From Protea cynaroides (lineage: Eukaryota; Streptophyta; Magnoliopsida; Proteales; Proteaceae), in NCBI GenBank assembly GCA_028583415.1, contig CM053276.1:6788663-6852662 (forward strand): a DNA stretch of 64,000 nucleotides, written 5' to 3'. Below are positions 1 to 13,633 of the stretch, piece by piece. Each line of letters begins with the position of its first letter. The first letter of the stretch is position 1. A model generated the notes under the pieces. The model had not been told where the DNA came from. It saw only the letters and a program-made list of their open reading frames with translations, and made no database searches. The translations under genes were made by a program, and so were the position numbers.

Positions 1-2580
1 AAGGTGTGTATTCCTTTCCTCTCACCAGTTGCTTTATTTATAATGTAAAATCAAAATTACATGGGAAGTAGAAAGACAGTAGGAAAGTAAGACTTATAAC
101 CTGCTGACTTACCCATGTAGCCAACTCTAATGAATCACAAAGAATTAAAGATTAAACATCACACCACCTATAATTCTACTAAACACCACCAATACCTAAA
201 CATCATTAACACTTAAAACCATGGTTTAAGATATCACTATCGAATCGTTTAATTAATATCGGTATCAACCGTGATCAATAAGATATCTTACTGATACAAT
301 ATTGTTTTGCTAAATCGGTATGGAAACCGCTAAAAGATCAATATGGATCGATAAGTGACCGATATGGGCCAATATTAGCCGACATATGAATGTCATATCT
401 AATGGATACCAATAAGATATACCACATCAACATATGATATCTATCCATGACCAAAAAAGTATCCAAAACCAAAAAAGTATATCACATCAATATATAACCG
501 ATATCTGATTGATAATGACCGATATTTATATCCAATTCCAATACTGATTTCGATATCAATACCCAAACCAATACAACCCCATGATACATAGGTCAAAACT
601 TCAACAGACACATTTAGGGAGTCTAGGGCAAGGCTAATGTACACCAACCCAAGGAGCTCACCTTCATCAGTAGTTGACCTTTCACACCTTCCCATGATTA
701 ATAGAGAGATGTTAGCTGACTCATTTGATTAATTTGATGCTTCCCAACTAGTGTTTGGTGGGTGGCTTTCCCATATTGATCAGGGAGTTGGCATCCTAGC
801 CAGTGTTCATTATCCCAACTAGCTCACATTTACCAATGGATGAGCTCCCTTATAGTACTTCTGTACCATTGAGGTGATAAAGAGCCCCACTTAACAGTGG
901 CTTTGCTGAAGGTGATCAGCTCTACCTTGACCCAGTCAGTCTACACAGGCCTGAATCTGAACCTTTGAGGCAGGAAAGCAGTCTTTAATAATGAAGAATG
1001 ATACATATTTTAACAGTAAAATATACAATAAAAGTTTTAGGCACTAGTTTTGAATCTCATCCCAACCCTATTTTCCATCATTTTATCAAACTTTTCGTAT
1101 TTTCAACCATTTAATCCACTGGGATTACCATTTTGAGAACATATTAAAGGAGGGAGAGATCCCAAGCAAGAACTTGTGCTTGATAAAGCTGATCTATGAG
1201 CATACTGCAACAAAGTTGCAAGAGTGGATTTTTAAACTAGTTTTGAAAGCTTTATATTTCCATACGAGAGAAAAGTGTTTATTCCTGTAACATAGCTAGT
1301 AAATAGATGAATTTGGATCACCTGCATGTACATATATTTTCCAAGGGATCACATCTCGTTGATGTGGTGTGGTACCCACCTTTAGAGTGTGGAACTTACT
1401 GGATATGGACGGTGATAGGATCACAAAAAGGATATAAGTACATACAAATGAAACTATTCTCAGCATAGATATCTATACTTCTTGCATAACATGGATGAAT
1501 TTACTTCATCTATGATTAACATTCTTAAGGAAGTCTGATCTTATCTTAATCCAGAAAGTACTGTCTGTTCTACCATGTGCTTATGGTTGTTTTGTACTTT
1601 CGGATATTTAAAGTTTCTCTTTATATAGATTGTGATCTCACGGGTCTGTAATTTCTTTATTGGAATAGTAAAATCTCTATTACTCTACCATGAACATAAT
1701 CCATCTTAAGTGAACCACATAAACGTGTTCTTTGTGTGTTTGAATTCTCTTTCGTTTTTTCTTTTGCTATCATTATTATGCTGTGTTGCTAATTCCTAAC
1801 ACAACCATGCCAGGCCAAGGCGGTCTAATATGCTATTCACTGGCAGCCTACATCTCAACCTTATTTGGACTCAAAACCATATGACATCTCTCCATTTAAT
1901 GGATTGCATGTGCCATACGATCTAAGGATGAGGACATGATGTAAAAAAGCATGAAAAGAAATCGGAAATCCTAGATGGAAATAATGCAAAAAGGCTTAGA
2001 GGAAAGCAACAATCAATATGGGCTTCTCTTAAACAGTAATGCCGTTTCAAATGGATTATCATGATCATCATGACCACTTCTTTAACTCCCGCCACTTTTA
2101 TATTGACAAACCCGTACTGCAAATTTAGCCATCTCTGACACTAGGAAGACCCAGATCGAGTCCAATTCGTCGGAGGCTTCAATCGCCAATTTAGTGATTG
2201 TAGTTAACTAGATGCGTCTACCAATATATCGGAAGGTGCGTCTAATTAACTGCAACCGCTGGATGGGCGATTGGAGTCTCCAATAATTGGAGACGATTTC
2301 AACCCAGACCCATATCACATTGAACTGAACCTGGTTCTGCATAAGCCGACAACGTTTTTCATTTGGGATCCCATCTTATAATATATGTCTTAAGGCTAAC
2401 CCACGTACCCAATGTACAAGACTCCTGCCACTACAGAGTCTAGGGAGAGATTTTTGAATGCAGTCTACTCCTGCGTTACAAAGAGACTGTTTCCAGATTC
2501 GAACATGACCACCAAGTCACAATGGAGCAACCTTCTAACATTCTTTTAAAATTAATGTATACTCCTTCTTTGACACAGTG
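1..2580. other. Intergenic stretch, no gene recognised
   Basis: No coding region could be supported on either strand. Positions 240-560 are rich in GATATCGGTAT-like words and look like decayed repeat. Reading frames here are short and unlike known proteins. A possible solo LTR lies near 1361-1801 (separate entry). The stretch ends where the GDSL-lipase remnant begins. Confidence 0.5.
1361..1801 (+). mobile_element. Possible solo Copia LTR
   Basis: The 3' part resembles the R-U5 part of plant Copia LTRs: a GTGAACCACATAAACGTG block, then a T-rich run, then an end in CCTAACA. No primer-binding site follows and no second LTR is seen, which fits a solo or truncated LTR. The left edge (TGTGGTGTGG) is a guess and no target-site duplication was found. 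Confidence 0.35.
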
Positions 2581-3781
2581 AGAACGTTATAGCTTGAATC
2601 AGCAAGTACTTAATTTTGAGGAAACCTTGAATCAGTTGAGGACCCAGATGAGTGCAAGGAACTTTACGCAGTACTTATCCAAGTCTATAGCAGTGATGGT
2701 GTTTAGGAGCAATGAGTATATCAACTCTTGCATTCCTTATATTGTTCCAGCTACAATTACAGTCCTGTAGATTTTGCCCATCTCCTCCTTAATCACTATA
2801 CCAGGCAGATTCTAGTAATATCTCCATCTTCTTGGTCGATTTTTGCTTACAAAACTGGATTCGAATTTATTTATATATTTTTAAATCATGGGAAGTATTG
2901 AGAGCTCCCCCTCTGTTTGGAACAATGTTGGATCGTTAATGTAACAAGGATTGTTGCAACATGTGATTGTAATGATTCATTCACTTTAACAGAATCAGAC
3001 CATCAAAAGGGGCAACTACAAATTTAATTGTAACCACCCTTGCCATAGTAATCTTGACTGTATCTGGTAATCTATCCTTGAGTCTCAACAATTCTGGGTT
3101 CTGCCTAATTTTGGCAGATCCTATAGTGGGGGATTAAGGAGGTTTCTGTTACCAGGGATAGGCCCACTAGGTTGCATTCCCAACCTAAAAGCAACCGAGG
3201 CACCTCCTAGGCGTTGTGTTTCTGATGTAAACGAGATGCTTGGGACGTTCAATGTAGGGCTTAAATCAGTGGTCGAGCAGTTGAATTCCAATCATCCTGG
3301 ATCAATTTTTGCGTAGGTTAACTCTTATGGAGCAATGGGTGACATCCTCAATGATCCTGCAGCTTATGGTAGGATTTTATCATTAGCCACAACATACCCA
3401 ACACCAAGGTTTTAAAATCCGGAATCACATGGAATCGGTTTTGATTCAAATCAGATCAGAATCAACCGAAAATGTTGAAAATGGTTATTTCATTATGTTT
3501 AAAGCAGATGCATTTCCCCATTACCAAGAACTAGATGCTACTAACAGTTATATGAGTATGGTTGCATTTAATGTAGTTGATAGAGGGTGCTGTGGTCTTG
3601 GGAGAAACCAAGGGCAGATGACATGCCTTCCCTCTCAACTCCTTGCCCAAACAGGAACTACATATTCTGGGATGCCTTGCATCCAACACAAACTGTGAAT
3701 GCAATTCTTCCTCAGAGGGCCTTTACCGACCCACCTCCCAACTGCTACCGTATCAACATTCAGCAAATGGCACAAATTTAA
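2581..3781 (+). pseudogene. GDSL esterase/lipase pseudogene
   Basis: Three separated stretches match plant GDSL-type esterase/lipases in order. First is ERYSLNQQVLNFEETLNQL to LSKSIAVMVF (about 2582-2720). Second, after an intron-like gap, is RRFLLPGIGPLGCIPN through NEMLGTFNVGLKSVV to GAMGDILND (about 3130-3370). Third, after another gap, is DRGCCGLGRNQGQMTCLP and the C-terminal NYIFWDALHP block with the catalytic Asp/His region, ending AQI then TAA at 3781. There is an in-frame TAG near 3316 and a one-base frameshift between the last two blocks. No N-terminal GDS block with the catalytic serine was found. Intact family members are secreted or vacuolar hydrolases of about 350-380 residues. 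It lies tail to tail with MAD1. Confidence 0.85.
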
Positions 3782-4412
3782 GCTGTTCCTCGTGATCCAT
3801 GTCGTTAGTATGGCTCCATGTAGTTTTATGAACTAAAATGGAAGAATGGTCTATCTCAATCTTCATCACGTACCTCGTACTCATGCCATCAGTTCTTTCT
3901 TCCAAGTAAAACCAGGGCATATTAGTAATAGGCATATCTCAATTCAAACATTCTGATGCCGTACTTAGACAAGAACATCAAATATGCCATTACTATTTTT
4001 TTTTTTTTTTTGGGGGGTGGGGGGGAGAAAGTGACGAAGAGAGCGAGAGAGAGAGAGAGAGTCTTTTTTCTCACCTTTTTTTTTTTTTTTCCTCTATTGC
4101 TATAGGACCATTATCTTACATATTATAATCTCAACAGTTGAGCATAAGCATCAACCAAAACCCAGGCCTCAACTAGATAAGATCGCCCTGGTAACTAATA
4201 GGTGTACAAACCAACCAAAACTGCTTGGTTCTTAATCAGCAAATCTATATACGAAGACTATAAACCATAGACAAGAAGTTGAATGGAGCACACATGTCAA
4301 GGACCTGAATCAAATAGCAAGTGTGATAATCATCTTTTCAACTCAGGATAGGAAAAATGAGAGGAGTTATTACATGGCCTGATTTTGGCTCGATGATGAT
4401 AGTGCATGATTT
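3782..4412. other. MAD1 3' flank with T/GA low-complexity tract
   Basis: This spacer lies between the GDSL pseudogene (+) and the MAD1 stop codon (minus). The part nearest MAD1 should hold its 3' untranslated region, but no polyadenylation site could be assigned. Around 3993-4090 there is a T run, a G run, a (GA)n run and a second T run. Confidence 0.4.
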
Positions 4413-4502
4413 TCACGAAAGGGTCTGTCTATTGAAGGACTCCACTGTTAAATTGGCAGTGAATGCAGGAATTGAGTTCAATTTCCGTATGAATATCTCA
4501 AT
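4413..4502 (-). CDS. MAD1: MAD1 last exon with stop codon
   Basis: It encodes IEIFIRKLNSIPAFTANLTV then ESFNRQTLS and TGA. The acceptor is CTTGCAG|ATT. It is the terminal strand of the MAD1 C-terminal domain, and the ending SFNRxTLS/Y is a plant MAD1 hallmark. The reading frame stops at 4413. Confidence 0.96.
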   Translation of the reverse strand: MEIFIRKLNSIPAFTANLTVESFNRQTLS

Positions 4503-7500
4503 CTGCAAGACGAATACCAAAATTGTCAATCTTCCTTGTCAATGTATTAGACAGGTTTAAGCAACAGGACCAAATGTGGTAATTAATAATGGACAAACAG
4601 ACTAACTTCAAACTGCCAAAGACACATTTATTTATTGAGAAACAAAAAATCACACAAATGTCTGGTGGGATATTCACCAGTATCACAAACAGGATCATGT
4701 AATCTGTTCTACCCAAAAGGACCTCATTGGAAATTATTTCTGGCAACAGTTCAACTCTTAACGCTTGCATCTTCCATTCCTCCTTTTTCCTTTAGGCTCA
4801 GGTGGTCTGAAGGAAATTATCAAAGAAGACGCTTGCATCTTCCATTCCTCCTTTTTCCTTTAGGCTCAGGTGGTCTGAAGGAAATTATCAAAGAAGATGT
4901 ATAAAAATATTTTTGTTTCCACAAAACTTGAACAAAACCAAGTTTTGGTGTTTCTTCTTGCACCAACAATGGCTTTTTTAAACAATTTTCTGTGAACATT
5001 GAATTTCATTTTAATTTTTGAAACATTTATAAAATTCCAGGTAAAGTCATCCCACATTCGTTCGATTCAACAAACTGTACCAGAGCCTTGAAATGAGGGC
5101 ACCAGGTAGTGGTGGGTGCTGGGGCAACAACAGATGACAAACTGAAACTGCTGAGCAACCAAGACAGTGCCACATTTGGCAGTGGCCTAAAGCTCCAGGT
5201 TCACAGTCTCTTCAGTGGCCAAGATAATAATTTCTGTTATCCTATCCTGGAGACGACAAACTTCTAGTTATGATGGCTATAAATCAGAGGACCACGAACA
5301 ATGACAAGCAAACAGGATCAGGTCCAAAAACACTTAAATCCCCAGGACCGAGCACTACCCACAACACAAGCTGCATCCAGAACAACTGCAACGACTAAAG
5401 AAAAGTAATGCACTGCAAGGGTAGAGAAGGTTCTCCACCTAATAAGTGTCTGCTAAAGCACAACCCCTTAAATTAAAGAGAAGAAAATAAGAAAGGGATT
5501 CCCGATTTGTCATAAAAAAAAAAATTAGGTGGGAGTGATAATGGCTTAGCAGATGAATACAAGGAAATCTGAGCATTTGGATTCTGTGCCCCTCCCCTGG
5601 ATTTTCTCCATTATCTATTTTATGCTTTATTTGTCAGATGGAATGGATTGGGAAGCATATGGCAGGGGGGAAAAAAGCTTTCTTGCATCATTGGTTATTT
5701 CTTCTACATGGAGGAAAGATTTGGTTGTTTTGAACCCTGTACAGAGAATGAATCTGCATTACTCATGTGTCACATTTGGTAGCCTACCTCAATCATATGG
5801 TTCTCTTTGTTTCTTCAACATTTCAGATTTTTTGGAAAGATACTTGACTTATTCAAGCAATTTTCAACATTATTCTGACAAAAGGAAAAGTCGGATGGGA
5901 TTTTGATTCAACATAAAGACACAAACATCATGTCCATCAAGTTTGAACGCTAACAAAATGCATGTAACGAGATAGTGTAAAAACAGAGGCAACCCCCCCT
6001 CCCCCAAAAAAAAGTAAAAAAAGAAAGAAAATTTAAAATAAATCAAGTGTCACCCTGCCCGTGGTGGGGCATAGTACATAACTGCAATGCAGCAATTTAT
6101 GTGGCACCTGAAGTTCGTGGAGAAGCATGTCAATCTTCTGTCCACCTGTCCAACTTCAAGCAAAATGGATGGCCACATGACAAAAGAAAGGTAAAAAGTT
6201 GGTTAAAGTGACATATAAGGCAAGATGGTTTAACGGCTGAAAATGCAAGGGTGAAAGGCTGGTACAAGATTAACCTTATGTTTGAGTTGAGCTACCAAAT
6301 CTGACATGTGCCAGGTCCAAGGTGCACTGTCTATCCAACAGTTCAGATTCCACATCATCCCTCCAAGACGGTCAACATCAGGCTCATAATGTACTCGGGC
6401 CAACATAACAGCCATTATTCTTCCTTTTATCCTTTATAAGTTATTTATTTTACTTTTGCATTTAACTAGTTTATATGATTCAGATTAATTCAATCATAAC
6501 CAGTGATCATGACAGGTCAGGACGCTACAGACATTTTTCAAATAAATTACATTTCATACCTGCTGTGCTATCTCGGGCTGAGAGGCAAAATCGTTTTCCT
6601 ATTGAATCAAATAACAAAGTTAGCTTTTAACCTGCTTCAGTAAAACATTTCCTACAACTTCAAAAGTACTAATAAAAGAATATCTTACCAAAATATTTGT
6701 GTTGCCTGATTCATATTCAAATTCAAGCTTCTCATCATCATTCTGGGCATAAATAGATTGGAGAGTAAACCGTGTCACTGAAATTCCATTAGGACGCTGG
6801 TGATCATCCATTACTATCTGCCATTGTATACATAAGTGACAAATAAATGGGCTCGTTTCATCAACAGAAGAAAAATTATTATAGAACAGAGGGAACATTA
6901 AACCAGAAGACAAAGAAAAATTATTATAGAACAGAGGGAACATTAAACCAGAAGACAACTTCAATAGGTCCAAAGCAATTTAGGTATTAGAGAGCAAAGT
7001 TTATGAGACCCTTAATTAATCTGTTCCAGTAATTAACTGCCAATACACTTCTGAAGCACTGAGAAGGCTGGTTCCGTCAGCTACTCGTGGAGGTTTAAAT
7101 TCCAAGCAACCAACCAACCCAGTCAATTTTTCTGGTTCAGGTAGGGCAATTTTCAGAGAGTTCTGACCAATGGGCCAAAACTGGTTGATAATTACCAACC
7201 TGCTTTAAATTCCAGACTGGTCTGAATTGATGCCATCGAAAGTCCAGACTGGACAGGTCGTAACACCAAACTTTGAGTATACACACTGTAAGTGTTGAAT
7301 CAGAGATCGAGAATGAATGAGTGAATTGATCTACCTCACCCCCAAATGTCTTTATTTATAATCAACTATAATGAGGTAAATAAAGAAAGTAGGTAGAGCT
7401 GACCTAGCACACACATTACACGTTTAACACATGTTAAATGTGTGTACATAAAACTGTCCCAGCACACACATTACACATTTAACACATGTTAAATGTGTAT

Positions 7501-10500
7501 ACATGAGTTGTCATTCTTATCTTCTTATCCTAAACAGATCCACTTAAATTGAACCGAACCGTGAATCAGTTCATTACTTACAATATTCCCCCTCAAATTG
7601 GTGCATATATGTCATGCATGCCCAACTTGGACAAAATGACATGAATTGTTTTCCAGGTAGTCCTTTGGTCAAGAAGTCCGCAAGCTAGTCAGTTGATTTG
7701 ACAAAAGAAATCTGAATTTGACCACTTTCCAACTTCTCCTTTATGAAATGCCGATCTATCTCCACATGCTTAGTTCGGTCATGTTGTACGGGGTCATAAG
7801 CAATGCAGATGGCTGCTTTATTATCACAACATAAGTCATAGGCTGAGAATATTGAATCTGCAAATCCTTCAACAGGCTTTGTAACCATAAAAGCTCACAT
7901 ATGCCTTGGGCAATAGCTCTAAACTCTACTTCTGCACTGGATCTGGCAACCACATTCTGCTTCTTGCTACGCCATGTGACTAGGTTGCCCCCCACAAATG
8001 TACAATGACTAGATATGGACTTCCTATCTAGACTTCCAGCCCAATCAGCATCAGTATAACCTTCTATTTTTAAGTGATCATTTGGAGTTAACAAAATCCC
8101 TTTCCCCGGAGCTGCCTTGAGATAATGCAATATCCTGTAAACAGCTTCCATATGTTTGGTGTAGGGATCATGCATGAACTGACTCACCAGACTGACTGCA
8201 AAGGCGATGTCTGGGCGAGTATGAGACAAGTAAATCAACCTTCCAACTAAACGCTGATACCTCCCCTTATCGACTGGTGCGCCATCTTTTTCCTTGATTT
8301 TAGTGTTAGGGTCAATGGAGTATTACACGGACTGCAACCAAGCATACCAGTCTCTGTTAAGAGATCTAAAACATATTTTCTTTGAGATAGAAAGATCCCT
8401 TTAAAAGATCGGGCTACCTCTATCCCAAGAAAATACCTTAACTTTCCTAGATCTTTTATCTCAAACTCCTGTCCCAAGAATGCCTTTAATTCGTAATTTC
8501 AGCATCATTATTTCATGTAGCTATGATGTCATCAACATACACCAGTAGTGCTGTAATAGTCCCACCAGAGTGCTTCATAAACAGAGTATGATCCGCGTTA
8601 CTTTGAATGTAGCCGAATCCTATCATGGCCCAGTGAAACCTTCCAAACCATGCTCTGGGAGACTGTTTCAATCCATACAATGCACGCTTCAATTTACACA
8701 CCTTGTTACTACTAATGTGGTTTGAGAGGCCAGGTGGATAATCCATGTAAACCTCCTCAGTCAGCTCCACGTGTAAGAACGCATTCTTCACATCTAGCTG
8801 TTGGAGATTCCAATGGTGATGCATAGCACATGCTAAGATAATTCGGACAGTAGTCATTTTTGCAACTGGGGCAAAAGTCTCCTGATAGTCGATCCCATAT
8901 GTCTGAGTGAATCCCCGAACTACTAGCTTTGCTTTGTAGCGGTCTACTGTCCCATCTGCCTTCTGTTTGATGGTGAACACCCATTTTCACCCTACCGGCC
9001 TCTTCCCTGTAGGGAGTGAAACAAGCTCCCATGTGTTATTTTTCTTTAGTGCTCTCATTTCTTCTTCCATTGCTGCTTTCCACCGCTCATCAGTAATTGT
9101 ATCCTGCCATCTTTGAGGAATGGACACAGAAGAGAGAGAGGACACAAGAGCACGATAGGAAGGAGATAACGAATTATACGAAACAAAATTAGAGATGGGA
9201 TGAAGAGTGCAAGTCCTAGTACCCATTCTAAGGGCAATAGGGAGATCAGAAGCAGAGTCTAGAAGCTCCTTACCTGTGGGCTCCTCAGTATCTGGATCCT
9301 GGGCTGATGAAGGGACATGTGGAGTAGTTGTGTTGATGGTAGTGGCCCGTCCATGCTTTCTTCTAGCACGGCTATATACTTGCAACGGCTTAGGGCTAGG
9401 ATTAGATTGATTGGGTACGGTAAGATTGGATGGAGACTCTAGTGTAGGAAGAGGTTCTGGAGACTCTGGTGTAGGAAGAGGTTCTGGTATTTCGTCATTT
9501 TTACTTGGTATACATGAGCTATCTGAGTCCACACAACTTTGTACCCTTACTTCCTCAGAAGATGTTGATATAAGTAAAGGCACATCTTCGACTTCAACTG
9601 GTGCAGGCTCCCCCTGAAGATGGGACTGGTAATACATTAAACTCTCATGAAAAATAACACCCCTTGTGATGATCATCCGGCGAGAAGGAGGATGATAGCA
9701 TCTATATCCTTTTTGAGTTGCCGGATAGCCCAAGAAAATACACCGTAGACTTCGTGCCTCTAGTTTGCCATGTAGGTGATGATTGCGTGCGTAACACACA
9801 CAACCGAACACCTTAGGTGGCAGTGGGAAGGAGGAATCGCCAAGTAACAGTTCTAGTGGTGCCTTGTTTTGAAGAAGGCGAGATGGAAGCCGATTGATCA
9901 AGGATGTGGCTGTGAGGACTACATCGTTCCAATAATGTGCAAGAACATGAGCATCCATCATTAAAGCGCAGGCTGTCTCAAGGAGATGGCGGTTTTTATC
10001 TTTTAGCCATCCCATTTTGTGCTGGTGTGTCAACGCAGCTCATCTGATGAATGATGCCATGATCCAGTAAATATTGCTGAAAATGACCTTCTAAGTATTT
10101 TCGACCATTGTCACTTCGAAGTATATTTAGTGAAGCAAGAAACTGGGTTTGTAGCATTTTGTGGAACTGACGGAAGCATGAGAAAACATCACTCTTGTTT
10201 TGCATCAAGTAAACCCAAGTGGTACGGGTGTGACAATCAATGAATGTGACAAACCACCGGTGACCAGAAGTAGAAGAAACCCGAGCAAGACCCCAAACAT
10301 CTGAATGAAACCAAGTCAAAAATACCAGTGCTCCTAATATAAGTAGGTTTATAGGAGGTACGAACCTGTTTAGCCAGAATACAAGCTTCACATAATAACT
10401 CGTCCTGATTACATTGTTTAAATAAAAAAGGAAATAACTGAGATAACACAACAGTGGAAGGATGCCTTAAACGACGGTGCCACTATTGTAAAGTACTGAT

Positions 10501-13478
10501 AGTAGAGTAAAGAGAGTGCGGGGTTGGTTGGGTAATGAGTGGAGGCTGATATGCTATTGGTGATGAAGGACCATCTGCAAGAAGGTAAAGGCCACCATGC
10601 ATTTTACCATGTCCAATCATCCTCCCGCTTTCCAGATCCTGAAAAACACAATAAGAAGGGAAAAAAGTAACTTTACAGTTTAAGGATTTTGTAAGACTAC
10701 TAATAGAAAGTAAGTTTGTAGAAAAATTTGGGACATGAAGCACAGACTGTAAAGTAAGATTTGGGGAGCAACGGACGGACCCCTTTCCCAAAATAGGAGA
10801 AAAAGTCTCATCTGCAACTCGAACTGTATCTTGCCCAAAGGAGGGAGAATACAGAATAAATGAAGAGGAAGAACCTGTCATGTGATCAGTGGCTCCAGTA
10901 TTAATTACCCATGGATGGGTGATATTGAAAGCACATTGACCAGCATAGGATGTACCTGACCGAGCAAAGAATGAACCTGATGGCCCTAAAGCTGACTGAT
11001 GACCAGTGGTGACATCAGTGGATCGTAGAAGATTCCTAAAAGCCTGAAGTTCTTCAGAAGTAAGCATAGAAGATACAATAGTTGGAGGTCCGAGCTGTTC
11101 ACAAGTTTCCGTCTGATGTGCTTGTGGAATCTTCCCAAAATTAAACATTTTCTCCTGTCTCTTGGCTTCAAATCTGGGGGTTTCCCATGTAACTTCCAGC
11201 AGGTGTCTTTAGTGTGGCGCTCCTTGCCACAGTGAGTACAACGAATAGGTTCCTTAGGAGAAGAATAGTGTGTTGAACGTTGTGTAGAGTAAAACGCGGA
11301 TCGCTCAACTGGTGCAACAGGCATCATTGAGATACGCCGTAAGTCCTCATTTTGTAAAATTGCATTAGTCTGCTCCAAAGTTGGGAGATGCTTACGGTTC
11401 AGAATTTGTGAGCGGACGTGATCAAAGTCAGAGTTTAAACCAGCTAAGAATGTATAAACTCTGAGTTTGTCCTTAGCACTTTTCATAGCAGCAGCATCCA
11501 CTGCGCAAGCAGCTGTGAAGGTGTCATAGTAGTCTAGGTCTTGCCACAAGCTTCGGAGTTCTGAATAGTAGTCAGCCACAGAGAGTTCTTTCTGTTTCAA
11601 GGACCCAATCTTGACATGTAAGTCAAATATGATGGAGTAATTTCCTACTTGTGAGTAAGACTCCTTAGCAGCAGTCCAAATATGGGCAGCATCAGGTAGT
11701 AACACATAACCCCGACCTATCTTTGGTTCCATAGATCCAATAAGGTAGGTCATCACAATTGAATTCTCAGAAACCCATTTATTGTAAAATTTATCACTTG
11801 GGTTGGGTGCTGTAAGAGCACCATTAATATATCCAAGGAGTCCTCTGGCAGCAATGGCCATATAGGCTATCTTGGACCACATAAGATAATTGGTCCCATT
11901 CAATTTCACAGGATTTAAAGCAATGGTAGTCAATTCCAATTTTGGTACTGCAGAGGAAGTAGCATCAGATAATCCAGACATGATGTAATAATAGATGTCA
12001 CTAATGTAACAACTCAGATATTTCCCAGTGAAAAAAAAAAAGACACTGCAAAATCTGAGAATTCAGAATTCAATGCACTCAACAACCATGATCATGGAAA
12101 AATAGGAATCGATTCTTCCCATATCAATTCCGTAAAAAATCCAACAAAGAGGAATACCTGTGTCAGAATGATGATTAGACACAAATGTTTCGTTTTTTTT
12201 TTTTTTTTTTCAGAAGAAGGATTCTGCAAGTATGGGCTGCACTGAGATGGAAAAAAAATTCCAAGAAGAGGTTGCCGCCGATGGTGCTTGGTCCAAGAGA
12301 GGCTGCTCACCATAGAGAATAAATATTTCTCAACAAAAAAGGACAAACCGCAGCAAATAAAAACCCTAGAATGGCTTGCGGCATATGCTGGCTGAGAAAT
12401 CTTCCCTTCTCTATGATAAATTTAGTTTTTTTTTTTTTTTAAGAGGAAAAAAGGACTATAACTTTGTCAATTTATGACATCCTCTTAAATTGCAGCCCTA
12501 ATAATGGGTTAGGGATTAAGAAAAAGAGGAGAAGGAGGATTTACAGGATGCGGTAAAGAGAGAAGGGGTCAGACACACCTTGCGTTCAGGTTCTCTTGAG
12601 AAAGGAGCCTTGTGGCAAGGAGAAGAAAGAAGGGAGGAGAGAGTTGGATTGCGGTCAGGTTCTCTTGAGAGGTGGCTCTAATACCATGTTGAATCAGAGA
12701 TTGAGAATGAATGAGTGAGTTGATCTACCTCACCCCTAAATGCCTTTATTTATAATCAACTATAATGAGGTAAATAAAGAAAGTAAGTAGAGCTGACCTA
12801 GCACACACATTACACATTTAACACATGTTAAATGTGTGTACATAAAGCTGTCCCAACACACACATTACACATTTAACATGTGTTAAATGTGTGTAGATAA
12901 AGCTATCCTAGCACACACATTACACATTTAACATGTGTTAAATGTGTATACATGAGTTGTCATTCTTATCTTCTTATCCTAAACAGATCTACTTAAATTG
13001 AACCGAACCGTGAATCAGTTCATTACTTACAACAGTAAGAATACAAGGATGAAGGCATATTATCAAGTTCTTTTTCTTTAAAAAAAAAAAAAAGCCTTTT
13101 TTATTGACCAACAAACTCATACCTTGTTTTGTTAGTAAGACTCCATTTTGTTTCATTGTAAATAGGAGGCAATAAAAGAAAAAAGAATGTAAATTTTTTT
13201 ATTTACAAACTTCATTTCCTTTCCCAAAGACTAAAATAAAGTAAAACTGAAATATTTCCGCTATTTTCTTTTACATCCAGGTTTTTTACAGCAAAACTAA
13301 CTAAGCCTAAGAACAAAAATGAAACATAAAAAAAAAAAAAAAAGGTACTTCTTCAATGTCTTAAAATCTAAGTCAGGTCAAGATTGGCAATGGGGGAGAA
13401 ATATGAATGGCTGACCAAGGAGGGAAGTTTTTTTTTTTTTTTTTTTTTTATTTTTTTTTTTTTTTTTTTTTTTCTTTT

Positions 13479-13576
<98 letters not shown>

Positions 13577-13592
13577 TTTAAAAAAAAAAATA

Positions 13593-13633
<41 letters not shown>

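Larger units (their letters stand above)
7293..13034 (-). mobile_element. Copia LTR retrotransposon A, full-length but decayed
   Basis: It is bounded by TGTTG...CAACA LTRs (7293-7585 and 12687-13034) and a perfect 5-bp target duplication GTAAG (7288-7292, 13035-13039). A primer-binding site TGGTATTAGAGCCA (initiator-Met tRNA type) lies at 12673-12686 and a polypurine tract at about 7586-7598. The order gag, protease, integrase, reverse transcriptase, RNase H is Copia. Frameshifts and lost catalytic residues make it non-autonomous. It sits in the MAD1 intron in the same orientation as the gene. Confidence 0.95.

Noticed and set aside
7016..7198. Minus-strand frame with EVYWQLITGTD near the MAD1 exons, as a possible extra exon
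   Set aside because: The exons on both sides join exactly in frame (GYK then IVMDD) without it, and it does not resemble MAD1.
9207..9617. Plus-strand frames with Gly/Ser-rich translation
   Set aside because: They are antisense to the Copia A integrase-RT linker on the minus strand.
13384..13613. Poly-Phe open frames
   Set aside because: They are produced only by the poly-T tract.
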